A stretch of 64,000 nucleotides of DNA from a candidate division KSB1 bacterium (GTDB lineage Bacteria; Zhuqueibacterota; Zhuqueibacteria; Thermofontimicrobiales; Thermofontimicrobiaceae), in NCBI GenBank assembly GCA_034506395.1, contig JAPDPQ010000031.1:1-64000 (forward strand), written 5' to 3'. How positions within the stretch are numbered: the stretch's first letter is position 1; each line of letters begins with the position of its first letter. The notes under the pieces were generated by a model. That model searched no databases, was not told the DNA's origin, and worked only from the letters and a program-made list of their open reading frames with translations. The position numbers were made by a program, and so were the translations under genes. Shown here one piece after another: positions 28,208 to 38,100 of this stretch.

Positions 28208-31174
28208 CTATTTGATCATCGCAACTTTGATGGTGCGGGGCCCCATTCTCGATTGCGATTGTATCACATAAATCCCTGAGGGGACTGTCCTGCCGTCAGC
28301 GTCTGTTCCGTCCCATCTTATTTGGTGCTGTGGCAGATTGATTTGTTCGATCGACATGCTTCTGATAAGCTTGCCAGCGGTATTGAAAATGTTCAAATAA
28401 ATCGGACCAGGTCGGGAGGATCTGATCAAAATGGTTGCGTGCTGGTTAAAGGGATTAGGAAAGCAGATCAGCATGTCCTCCCGTGCAACTGGGTTCGGTT
28501 TTTCCTGTTGTGATTCCAATTGTTGCGGATCAAATAATTCCATCTTTATTGTTGCATGAGAAGAGGCGGTCAACTCACTCACCTGACCATCGTTGTCTAA
28601 TACCCAAGCATAGATCGTTACCAGGCCTTCATCGCCCTGGATATAATATTGCGTCGGTCGAGCAGTCAAAATAAAATCGTCCGCGTGAGGCTGCATTGAA
28701 TCTTCGGTGAGTAGCCATTTTACGACCTGACCATCAGGATCATGTTCGGTCATTTCGATTCGAACCTCACGACTATTAGTAACGTTTGTCGAATCATCTT
28801 TGCTTTTAACCACCAGGCTGGTCACCTGCGGCAGGTAACGATTGGGTCTTCCTGGAGAACCATACCCAGGACTGGCGCGCCAATGATCGGGTTGACAATT
28901 GTCCAATGCTGGATCGATCAGCTCCAACGTGGCCCCAGTTCCATTTGCTTCGGTTGGCCAGGGCGATTGGCTCTCAAATCGAACCGAATCAATTAAGCTC
29001 CCATCTAGATGGTAGATGCGCACCTCGTCCCCATCTCTGCCGAGGCCAAACGGAAAATCGCCAATGACATTGGTTGCTTCAGGAAAACAGCGACGAAACG
29101 CAGCCTGATCTCGGCACAAAATCAAAAAGCCTTTGGCCTCAATTCGGGTGCCCATTGGCAATTGAAAGTCGTGTGACTTTTGATCATCTTTGAAATGCCA
29201 ACCTCCGAGATCCAAAGTGCGATTTGTCGGATTATACAATTCCACCCAATCCTCAGGATTTGAGCCGGGCCCGCTATTATAATTGATCTCATTGATCACC
29301 AACTCATCGAGTTCGGCCTCAGCAATAAAAATCGGGTACAGCGACTGATCGGCCTTAAGCCGCAGTATGATTCGTTGATCGGTTCCACAACCTGTCTCGC
29401 TCCAACGATCAAACCGAAATCCGCGATTGGGGATTGCCTCAAGGGTGATCGGAATATCATGAAAGTAGCGCCCTTCCCAGGGATATGAAGTGACCAACAC
29501 GCTATTCACTTTCAGCCAGCCCATGCCCGATTTCGGAGTTCCAAGGGTGAGCCGATGGGTTTCCTTTACATCCAGCTCCCACAATACATATTGCCAGAGC
29601 CGTGCTAACCGTTCACGGGCGAAAAATTTCAGATATTCCACGCCCGATTCCCACTCTGCTCTACTGCCTCCCCAGCGCTGAATCTCAAAATCGATATCCG
29701 GCCGGATGATGGCTGCCAAGGAATCGATGATAGCGCAGACCCGCTCTGGTAGAAGGGCGCTATTGAACAGATCGGCGCATTCGTTCAAAAAATAGGTCCG
29801 GTACTGATCATTTTGCAGCAATTTTCGCAGGATCAACGTGCCGCGGATGGTATCATCGGTCGCAAGTTCAAAAGTATTAGCGCTGATGAAAGCAAAAGTA
29901 TTATCCAAATCCCATAACAACCAGCGCCATTGATCCCCACTTCGATAGCCGCAATAAGCGAAGTTATTATAGTCAGGCCAGTCCATATTGCCACTGTAAA
30001 TTTCAACCAGATGATACCGTGTGAAATTTCTGAAATCGATTAGCTCTCGCGCCTTCTGATATGGCTCTGGCTGGCTGAAATCGTTGGACTGAAATAGCGC
30101 CATTAATTGGTCCCAGCGTTTTATCGACCCCTCTCTGGCTTCAGAAAAATTCTCAATGATGTCGCAGGGTTTGATTTCAAAATTCGTCTCCAAAAAATGC
30201 TCATCGATCCGCTCAATCAGATTGTAAATCCCCCACGGTCTCCCTGCTAAAAATAAAATGATTGGCCGGTTGCTCAGTGCGATGGCTGGTTCAATGCGGC
30301 GGCCCAATTCCTGAACCACAGCATCCCGAAGCAAGGTGCCATTTCCATAAGCGCTGTTTCCTGGGGCATCCTGAAACATAGCAGCGGTCACGAAACACTT
30401 AAACTCCTCGATAGATTTTGATGGGAACAAGCGATATCGCAGTTTGCTTTGACCATACTCGCTGCTTAAATAATAGCGCAGCGATTTTTTATCAAAAGCC
30501 CGACTGGTTCCACCATGGATCCTGATGCCTACATCCGCAGCGAAGGCTAACAAGCCATTTTCCTCAAAAAATTCGATCGTGGCTGGTCGCTCCCATTCGG
30601 CACCCCGCTCGTCGTAATTTGTGTAGATCCCTTGATCCCCCCAGAGATTCGATGGCGCGGTGATGACGGAAAGCACGGGCAAAGTGAAGCTTCGATTCAC
30701 GAAATAGCTATGCGAAACAATTCGGCCAGGTTGGCAGCCCATCCGAAATACCCGAGCGCGAACCACTGTCGTTGTGCGGATGGTGATTGGATGCGAATAA
30801 ATCGGGCTTGAAATCGTTGGCTCGGAGCAATCCAGTGTATAGCGAATCTCACCCCCAGGCGAACCAAGACTGAGCGTTAACTTGATCGAATCGGAATAGA
30901 ACCCGCTGGCATGGGAGAAAATCGGTTCCTCCGCCTGGCAGGCAACTTGAGCCAACACGTGATTGAAATTTAGCATGATGAAGATAACAGCGATTGCGAT
31001 TCGGTAAGTTTTAGATGCAGCGATCTCAATAGATGGGCGACTGCTATCGCCCCTATGCGATAGCATACACTTCTGAAGTGAGTAACATCCACGACTTCCT
31101 AATCTGGTCCAACATAGAGACAGGCCAAATTTGATCACCAATCCAAAAATTTTCCCTTGCAAATCAATCTTCAT
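28208..31174 (-). CDS. Secreted CotH-like protein with lamin-tail domain and Por-type sorting tail
   Basis: About 988 residues from the ATG at 31174 (AAGGAG 13 nt upstream, a long spacing, so the start is uncertain). A hydrophobic signal segment ('IAIAVIFIMLNFNHVLAQ') lies unusually far in, near residue 60-75. Then come a chitobiase C-terminal-like Ig domain ('GEIRYTLDCSEPT'), a CotH kinase-like domain ('GIRIHGGTSRAFDKKSLRYYL', 'GIYNLIERIDEHFLE', 'WLLWDLDNTF'), an Ig-like stretch, a lamin-tail domain ('ELVINEINYNSGP...EDWVELYN') and a C-terminal Por/FlgD-type domain ('FPNPFNQHATI', 'WDGTDADGRTVPSGIY'). CotH proteins are atypical kinases in spore coats and are widespread in secreted proteins of FCB bacteria. 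Probably cell-surface located. Substrate unknown. Confidence 0.85.
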   Translation of the reverse strand: MKIDLQGKIFGLVIKFGLSLCWTRLGSRGCYSLQKCMLSHRGDSSRPSIEIAASKTYRIAIAVIFIMLNFNHVLAQVACQAEEPIFSHASGFYSDSIKLTLSLGSPGGEIRYTLDCSEPTISSPIYSHPITIRTTTVVRARVFRMGCQPGRIVSHSYFVNRSFTLPVLSVITAPSNLWGDQGIYTNYDERGAEWERPATIEFFEENGLLAFAADVGIRIHGGTSRAFDKKSLRYYLSSEYGQSKLRYRLFPSKSIEEFKCFVTAAMFQDAPGNSAYGNGTLLRDAVVQELGRRIEPAIALSNRPIILFLAGRPWGIYNLIERIDEHFLETNFEIKPCDIIENFSEAREGSIKRWDQLMALFQSNDFSQPEPYQKARELIDFRNFTRYHLVEIYSGNMDWPDYNNFAYCGYRSGDQWRWLLWDLDNTFAFISANTFELATDDTIRGTLILRKLLQNDQYRTYFLNECADLFNSALLPERVCAIIDSLAAIIRPDIDFEIQRWGGSRAEWESGVEYLKFFARERLARLWQYVLWELDVKETHRLTLGTPKSGMGWLKVNSVLVTSYPWEGRYFHDIPITLEAIPNRGFRFDRWSETGCGTDQRIILRLKADQSLYPIFIAEAELDELVINEINYNSGPGSNPEDWVELYNPTNRTLDLGGWHFKDDQKSHDFQLPMGTRIEAKGFLILCRDQAAFRRCFPEATNVIGDFPFGLGRDGDEVRIYHLDGSLIDSVRFESQSPWPTEANGTGATLELIDPALDNCQPDHWRASPGYGSPGRPNRYLPQVTSLVVKSKDDSTNVTNSREVRIEMTEHDPDGQVVKWLLTEDSMQPHADDFILTARPTQYYIQGDEGLVTIYAWVLDNDGQVSELTASSHATIKMELFDPQQLESQQEKPNPVAREDMLICFPNPFNQHATILIRSSRPGPIYLNIFNTAGKLIRSMSIEQINLPQHQIRWDGTDADGRTVPSGIYVIQSQSRMGPRTIKVAMIK

Positions 31175-31819
31175 TGTGCTATATTCACTCCTTGAATTGC
31201 AATGCATTTGAGTAAGGTTCGGTGAATTGTCGAATTTTTGCAATCTTGCTGAAGAATAAGAGCATTCTTTTTCTAATTTTGCCAGAAGTATTTTTTGGTC
31301 ATGATATCGATCACCGACAGCTTGGCGATATCCTCTTCATCTGAAAAGCATAAGAATAGCTGGGTTCTTATCATTGGAATGATTGCACAAAAAATATTCT
31401 TGCCTGAAGTTCGGCATCGTTTCTTCAATCAAATGTCACTCCCCAAAAAACAAGCTTGTAAAAAAACAAGTGTCCATGACTCCCTGAGCTCTGAAATCGG
31501 CATGGGAATTGTAAGTTATTCCCGAGAGCTCAGAAACGCTCCATCCACTTGGTGGTTTGGGTGTTGACCGATGACAGATCAGCGGATTTTGCTTGAATTC
31601 TAATGGCATAATTTTTCGATAAAAGCATTTTGCAAAAATTGTTCTATCTCAAAGCGCAATACTCAAAAATTTATCAGATCAGATGCGTTTTTAGGGGTGT
31701 GGAATTGCAAATATGCTGTGATCTTCAAAAATGAAATTCAGTTTTGGAACTGCCACTGACTTTTGAATCAGTTTACCAGGAAATACTATTATGGGACATG
31801 AATTGCGGAGATCAGCGGG
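31175..31819. other. Divergent intergenic region
   Basis: About 645 bp between the CotH-like gene and the phosphoesterase gene. Short open frames (for example 31295-31567) show no domain and no ribosome-binding site. A pair of 'gagctc' sites flank a ~45-bp stretch near 31490-31530, with no clear meaning. Confidence 0.4.
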
Positions 31820-33253
31820 ATGAGAAGTCGTTTGTTCTGGAGATTTGCATGGCTTGTATTCATAGCGCATCTAATAACGGGTCAATTGTACAGTCAACAA
31901 TGGTCCTTCATCGGTGTCGCCGATACGCACAGCGGGGATGGATTTCCAACGATGCTCCAATGGGCCTCGACCAATTTATCCGATCCTGCCCCGGCATTTC
32001 TTATTCACGCTGGCGATCAGGAACCGATGGATCGAACCGAACAGATAGTTACAAAATATTTCAATAAGCCGTTTTACCCCTCTACGGGAAATCATGACAA
32101 AGATGCAGATCGAAAGCATTTTTACGAGTCTTATTTTAAAAACCATCGGCTCCCCAATTTGGTCGACTCAAGTTACATCGCAGGGTATGGCCCTGAAGCA
32201 TTATTCTATTCGTTCATCTACGAAAATTGCTATTTCATTGTGCTCGATCAATATTATCACGTCCCTTATCGCAATTATGGCCGCGTGATTGATCAACAAT
32301 TGCAATGGCTGGAGGATCAACTGAAATATAATTCCTATCCGTTCGTGTTTGTTATTGGTCATGAGCCCGCTTATCCACAAAGCTGGCAGCGCAATTACGG
32401 CGATTGCCTCGATCGCAGCCCAGAGGATCGTGATAGATTTTGGGAAATCCTTGCTCAGTATCAGGTCACAGCTTACTTGTGCGGCCATACGCACTCGTAT
32501 CTCAAGCAATATATTCAAAAAGTCTGGCAAATCAACCTGGCACAATGCGGGGAATATGACCATCACATGTCCATCGCGTATTTCATCGCCGATAACGATA
32601 GCATTCGACTCCAAATTTTTGGGTCTGATGGTCAACCGCGCGATGATTTTTGCCTCGCGCCTCGGAACGTCGCTCATCCAGTAGAACTGACGTTATTCTC
32701 ATTTGAACTGATTGCAAATCAAGTAAAGCTGATCTGGGAGACAGCTTCGGAGCGCAATAATTATGGTTTCGAGATCGAACAAAGCTTGGATAAACTCACC
32801 TTCCATCCCATTGGCTTTATCCCAGGCAAAGGGACAACCCAGGTCGCTCAGCGTTATGAATTTCATGTTCACGACCTAGTCCCAGGGCGATATTATTATC
32901 GCCTCAAACAACTCGATCTGAGCGGCGGGTTTAGCTATTCGAAAATTTTAGAGGTCGCCATCAATCCGCTCACTCACTTTCAATTGCCTCAGAACTATCC
33001 CAATCCGTTCCACCGATCCACTACGATCGGCTATCATCTCGATCAGGATGGAGAAGTGGCATTGGAGATCTATAATTGCAGGGGCCAATTGGTGAACCGA
33101 TTAATCGCCGGCAATCAGTCTTCTGGATTTTACGAGGTAAACTGGAATGGAACCACTGACCAAGGTAACGACCTCCCCAGCGGCATCTATTTCGGTCGCC
33201 TCTCCTTCCATCGCAAACAACTGACCTTCAAAATGCTATTGCATCGAAGATGA
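31820..33253 (+). CDS. Secreted metallophosphoesterase with Por-type sorting tail
   Basis: 477 residues. An N-terminal signal peptide ends near 'TGQLYSQQ'. The calcineurin-like phosphoesterase domain spans about 28-270 with metal ligands in order: 'GVADTHSGDG', 'HAGDQE', 'STGNHDKD', 'VIGHEPAY' and 'LCGHTHSY'. The aspartate of the usual 'DxH' first motif is present. A fibronectin-III-like region follows ('LIWETASERNNYGFEIEQS'), then the C-terminal sorting domain ('NYPNPFHRSTTIGYHL', 'WNGTTDQGNDLPSGIY', ending 'KMLLHRR'). GGAG lies 9 nt before the ATG. Likely an extracellular or surface phosphatase or phosphodiesterase. Substrate unknown. Confidence 0.9.
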   Translation: MRSRLFWRFAWLVFIAHLITGQLYSQQWSFIGVADTHSGDGFPTMLQWASTNLSDPAPAFLIHAGDQEPMDRTEQIVTKYFNKPFYPSTGNHDKDADRKHFYESYFKNHRLPNLVDSSYIAGYGPEALFYSFIYENCYFIVLDQYYHVPYRNYGRVIDQQLQWLEDQLKYNSYPFVFVIGHEPAYPQSWQRNYGDCLDRSPEDRDRFWEILAQYQVTAYLCGHTHSYLKQYIQKVWQINLAQCGEYDHHMSIAYFIADNDSIRLQIFGSDGQPRDDFCLAPRNVAHPVELTLFSFELIANQVKLIWETASERNNYGFEIEQSLDKLTFHPIGFIPGKGTTQVAQRYEFHVHDLVPGRYYYRLKQLDLSGGFSYSKILEVAINPLTHFQLPQNYPNPFHRSTTIGYHLDQDGEVALEIYNCRGQLVNRLIAGNQSSGFYEVNWNGTTDQGNDLPSGIYFGRLSFHRKQLTFKMLLHRR

Positions 33254-33266
33254 AGAAAATAATCGC

Positions 33267-33295
33267 TTGATTTTTTCTTTGCTATCAATTATATT
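33267..33295 (+). promoter_or_regulatory. Promoter downstream of the phosphoesterase gene
   Basis: TTGATT at 33267-33272, a 17-bp spacer and TATATT at 33290-33295, starting 14 bp after the phosphoesterase stop codon. It points into a 380-bp stretch without a gene that is full of hairpins. It fits the promoter pattern seen at lexA and uvrB. Confidence 0.55.
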
Positions 33296-33302
33296 TTTTA
33301 TT

Positions 33303-33562
33303 GAATCGCCCCACCTGCTTTTGCGCTTGCACGAGTGATCTTGTGGCGGGTTCATTTTCCTGGAAACCTTAGGTTTCAGAAATGAAAGCCAGGCCCGATC
33401 GATCCGCAGGCCTGGTATTGCAAGGGCAACTTTGCAATTTGTTTTTTACCCGACATAGCTGCGGTAGCAGCGGAAAAATTGTAACCAATTTTGATTTCAG
33501 ATATTTTAAACCTGATCAGCTATATCGTCGCGACAAGGCGATTGAGTGGTCAGGTTTTTTTA
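33303..33562 (+). ncRNA. Candidate structured noncoding RNA or leader with terminator
   Basis: About 260 nt after a consensus-like promoter and ending in a terminator hairpin (arms 33508-33515 and 33550-33557, 'aaacctga' and its complement, then seven T). Between them lie at least four compact hairpins: 33363-33377 ('gaaacc', 3-nt loop, 'ggtttc'), about 33390-33416 ('ccaggcc' ... 'ggcctgg'), about 33417-33441 ('attgcaa' ... 'ttgcaat') and a 'gctgc'-'gcagc' hairpin near 33462-33476. The 5' end can pair 'gaatcgcc..ac' with 'gtggcgggttc'. No open frame is credible. I compared it from memory with c-di-GMP, cobalamin, SAM, TPP and 6S RNA and found no match. It could be a trans-acting RNA or an attenuating leader for the broken gene at 33682. 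Confidence 0.45.
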
Positions 33563-33590
33563 TTCATGGCAGAAGCCCGTCTTTATTAAA

Positions 33591-33633
33591 TGACTGACTG
33601 GTCGCTAACAGCGATCGGTCAGTCAGCGTTAGC
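33591..33633 (+). other. Long hairpin with a mutually exclusive alternative pairing
   Basis: A 16-bp stem with two G-T pairs and a 3-nt loop (arms 33591-33606 and 33610-33625). The 'gctaac' at 33604-33609 can instead pair with 'gttagc' at 33628-33633. It lies 50 bp before the start of the pseudogene, between the terminator and its ribosome-binding site (AAAGGAG). It could be an attenuator or a repeat. Confidence 0.4.
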
Positions 33634-33681
33634 AACCAATCAAATAATTAGATCATCACCTTTTGACGCAAAGGAGCTGTT

Positions 33682-35053
33682 ATGAAAACCAATCTTTTCA
33701 TTGGCTATTGGTTCATCGCTGTTGAGATTTATGGTATTTTTATGATCGCCTGTGAGAAATCGCCAATCAAGCCGACCCCAGAGCCAGCGAAAGACCCACG
33801 CCAGTATAGCTGGACCGTGGATACGCTGTCTTATCCTAGTAGTTTTCAAACATTGATGGGGAGAATCTGGGCGAGCTCACCTCAAAACGTCTATGTAGTG
33901 GGGCATTGTAATGATATTTTCGGTCAAATGTACCATTTTGATGGAAAAGTCTGGCTGCCCATTCCTTTCAAGTATTGGGGGCCTATAGGCTTGACCGATA
34001 TTTATGGCTTTTCGTCAGATGATATTTGGGTTGTCGGACAACAATATCATCAAACTGGTCGCGATAGCCTGGGATATCCCATTTACTATTGGAGCAGTCG
34101 CATCATCCATTATAATGGCAGCACTTGGCAAAAAGTATTGGATGAAGGTGGTCAGACGCTCGTCTCGGTTTGGGGGATTTCGGCCAGCGATATCTAGGCA
34201 GGGGGCTTAAACGGAACGCTGTTTCATTATAATGGACAACAGTGGCTGCCAGATTCGGTTCCAGTTCATATTCCCAAAGATGCCGATCCATTTTGGCTTG
34301 TTAAAGATCTTGCTGGCAATTCACCCGAAAATATTTATTCGCTATTGACCGCGAGAAATGAACTGGGCCATGAATGGTATTATTTGCTTCATCATAATGG
34401 CACTGCCTGGTCAATAGTTGATAGCATGAAGTACAGCTATTTTTCGCGATTATGGATGAGCCCGTCGGGGACATTGTATGCGACCGGCAGCGGAGTAAAA
34501 CGCCGCGATGGAGCAAGTTGGACTCCCCTGCTGCAACATGTCACCACGGTCGGTATTCATGGGACTTCGGATGACAATATTTTTGTAACCGGTCCAACAG
34601 GCGAAGTATTTCATTACAATGGAATTGATTGGCATCGCTATGAAAATCTCCAATTTGCCAATGTCGGTTTTTGGGACATCTGGACTAATGGACGGGAAGT
34701 TTTTATTGTGGGTTACGGAACCTTATTTGATAAAGACGTAAGTTTTATTTTGCATGGAAAATAACTATGATCTTTTGTTTTATCCCAATCGGTTCAATAT
34801 CACCACCAATCTGTCATTTCAATTGATCAAAGATGTTAGCATTACTTTGAAGGTATTGAATATTCAAGGCGAGCTGGCCAATGAATGAATTGATGAAACA
34901 CTTCCCAGCGGTTATTATCAATATGTCTGGGACGGAAAAGATGATAGTGGGCAACCGTTAGCCAGAGGCATCTACCTGGTTGCTCTGATGGCGAATTCGC
35001 CCCACGACTAGGATTCTCATTTCCTATGCTCGCGGCTGGTACTAATAAAATGA
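33682..35053 (+). pseudogene. Decayed secreted beta-propeller-like protein with Por-type tail
   Basis: The gene starts 'MKTNLFIGYWFIAVEIYGIF' with a lipobox-like 'FMIACEKS', then short repeats of the form 'xxDDIWVVGxxxxxxHYNGxxW' (at least five), as in secreted propeller proteins of this group. An in-frame TAG at 34195-34197 stands where a tryptophan (TGG) is expected in 'SASDI-W-AGG'; the same frame resumes and runs to a TAA at 34762-34764. A -2/+1 shift then reveals 'FYPNRFNITTNLSFQL', 'LPSGYYQYVWDGKDDSGQPLARGIY' in pieces, with a TGA at 34886-34888, a TAG at 35009-35011 and a last TGA at 35051-35053 after 'RLVLIK'. Four lesions make this a pseudogene, not a recoded gene. It was probably surface-exposed. 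Confidence 0.8.
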
Positions 35054-35101
35054 AGGCCAATTTTTCAGGTTTCTAAATCGATTCCAATAGGAAAAGTTAT
35101 C

Positions 35102-35146
35102 ATTCTGAGGATCCGCCCGGCAGTGGGCGGGCGGATCGTTCAGAAT
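35102..35146. repeat. Palindromic element, likely terminator
   Basis: A long hairpin: outer arms 'attctga'/'tcagaat' (35102-35108, 35140-35146) and inner arms 'gatccgccc'/'gggcggatc' (35110-35118, 35129-35137). It sits between the pseudogene and the 3' end of the subtilisin gene. It belongs by look to the dispersed 'cattctgag'-type palindromes of many bacterial genomes. Confidence 0.6.
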
Positions 35147-35178
35147 TATGAATTCCACTATCTTGAAGCAGTCGAATG

Positions 35179-38100
35179 CTACTTTAGCAACAGGAGCTTC
35201 CTAGTCGCTGAAAAATGCTCGGCCGATAACTGGTAAAAATATAATCCGGATGCCACGCTGTTGCCATAGTCATCCTTGCTGTCCCATTGCACCGCATAGC
35301 TCCCTGGTTGCATCTGCGATTGAATCAAGGTGCGAACGGATTTTCCGTTCATATTAAAGATTTTCAAGGTGACTTTCCCTGCGTGCGGCAAATCGAACCG
35401 AATTGTGGTCGTTGGGTTGAACGGATTGGGGTAATTCTGATACAAAACATATTGACTCGGTACCGTATTGTCTTTTGCTTCCAATACCTCAGTTACATCC
35501 AGCCCCTCAATGACCTGGACATCGTCAATAAACCATCCAGGTACTGGTGGCCCTTGATGGTCATCGGAAACCATACGAAATCGCAACCGAACATCCTTAT
35601 TTCCTGGGCCACAATACGCTTTTAGAGATACGGTCTGCGCTGCCCAGACACCATAAAATCCGGATATTGGTTTTCCAACTGAGTTCCAGGACTTTCCACC
35701 ATCATTGCTCACCTCGATGTAACCGAAATCGCGATTCGTCTCCAAAAAGATCCTCGTGTAGAATTTTAGTGCAGCGGTATTAGCGGTGGAGAGGTCGAAT
35801 CCGGCAGCGGTGCTGATGCTAACATCCCGATTATTGGGATATGGCGATTGATTGGGGCTATCATTGATGGAATAAAGCCCAGAATATGGCCTAGCCATGT
35901 CCAGTCCCCATCCATCAGGAGAGACAGTCCAATAATCCAGCCCGGATTCAAAATCATCAACTCCCAACACGTACCAGTAACTTTGAGATCTTCCAAGATT
36001 AGGAGTGCTGGCTAAGTCTCGAGCTGAAAAATAATAGCGCACGGTATCACCATAGGCAAATCGGGCAGGCAAATAGCCCACGAACCGCTCGCCGCTGCTT
36101 TCCAGTTCCAATTTGCTGCTATCCGTGAGGGTTTTGGTTTGATAATGGACAAATACACTATTGGGATCCACAGCTATATTATCGCTCACCGCGACCGAGA
36201 CGGCACGAGGCTGTTTTTCGGTGAATGTCGATTTGAGCGGCAAATGACTGAAGGTAGGGGCAATCACATCTGGTCCGATCTTGAAGCGGTACAGATCGCT
36301 TGGTGCCATCGATGGACTGGTCCAATCATAATATGAGTTCACGGCCTTCAGAAAATATTCGATTATCGCCTGTTGGCCAGGATTAGGGATTTGAGCCGAA
36401 AACATAAGATTATTATCGAGCGTCATTGGAATGATGTTGAAGGCGGCTTCGCCTTGCTTGCGCCAGTGCAACTCCATTCCAATCAAATCGCTGCTCGCCG
36501 CGCTGTTCGAAATGCGAGCTGTGACCGTTATCGGGTCTGTCAAATACTCGATGTCTTTGATCGGGGCATGGTCCACAAAATTGAGCCATTGCAGTACGCG
36601 GCGTAACACCTCGGTTCGGATGGGCGATAGCTGATCCGGTGGAGTATTTTCTTGAGAATCGATTGCCTCCAGCCCCATACCAAAGTACACTACTTTGTGA
36701 TCGCCCTGATATTTGATACCGAATTTATGATTCGCCCCACCAGCATACTCGAATACTGGCGTTGCCCCGTCGGCTGGCTCGATCTCATCCGGATACTGGT
36801 TGTCCTCCGGCAGACCAGGTTGCCACGCCTTGAACTGCAAGCCATCCCCGATTGGGTCCCCGGTGATTCCGATAACCTGTTGCACAGGGCTATCATCGCT
36901 GTAATAAGTGGCATGAAGATATTTTCTATAAAAATCGCGTTGTTGATAACCAAAGCCACCTGGATCGTTGAAATCCCAGCCGATATCCTGACCACTGATA
37001 AACAAGTTGCCACCATTATCCAAAAGCCGGGCAATTGCTTGCTGGTCGTCCACATCGAGCGATGGGAAACACCAAGCAGTGAGCCAAATGACGATCGGGA
37101 AATTGATGATTGAGTTGACATCCAATTTGCCCAATTGATACCGATCCCAGACTGCGTAATTCACGTTCATCCGATCAAGGATATTGGTATAGAACTTTTC
37201 TGACAGCGGGAAGGTGATATCGTCGTCATCTGAATCGTCATCGACAATGAGGATCGGCAGTTTCCCAACTATAATCTTGAAAGTGGTATCGATCCAGCTA
37301 TATCCCCCATCAGCTTGCCAGCCCAGTGACAGATCGACCATTTTGCCGCGGGCATTTTCGTTTATCTTGTAGGTGAACGAAATTGGGATCTGAATGATCG
37401 TATCGGATGGAAAATAGCCGAAATCGTAAACGCCATTAAGAATGGTCAAATCGGAATCGTGGCTGGTGATAAAAAATTTGACGTTGAAACCGGGGCTTAC
37501 CGAATAGTTGCGATAAGTGAATTTGCCTTCTGCTTTGCCGGTCTCTCCCCGCTCGAACAAGTGATCGCCATTAGCATCGAGGATGGCCCCAGCCTGAAGC
37601 AATCTGATTTTCGGAGCCGCTTCGGGGGGGTTGGCTTCAGTCAAAGCGCGATAGGCATTCACCCGCCCCGTACCGAGCTTCCCGGCATATTGAGGGTTAA
37701 TATCGTCGATATAATCAGCAGTCAGGACGAGTTGCCGCACGATCTGCGCTGGGCCCCAATCTGGATGCTGGGATTTGATCAGCGCGGCTATTCCTGCCGC
37801 AATCGGTGCGGAAAAGGAAGTGCCTTGCAGGGATGCATAGGTGTTGTTGAAATAAGTGCTCAAGATACCAGGCCGACCCCTGTTTAAATCCCCTCCTGGC
37901 GCAGCGAGTTTAACCCAAATCCCATAAGTGGAATAGCTGGTTTTTAGGTCTCGATCATCCACAGCGGAGGCAGTGACGATCCAGGGCTCCAGTTCCAAGG
38001 GATCAGCCTCTTCGTTGTTGGCATTGCCTGCACTTTTAGTAATGACCATGCCAGCTGCCTTGGCATATCGTGCAGCTTCCACCACCGTTTGATTTGAACC

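Noticed and set aside
31295-31567. Open frame in the gap before the phosphoesterase gene
   Set aside because: No ribosome-binding site or recognisable domain.
33603-33633. attC-like integron site (gctaac ... gttagc)
   Set aside because: The core sites do not match RYYYAAC/GTTRRRY well and no integrase or gene cassette is near.
34195-34197. TAG as a sense codon (recoding or suppression)
   Set aside because: The same gene also has a frameshift and further TGA and TAG codons, and neighbouring genes show no internal TAG; decay is simpler.
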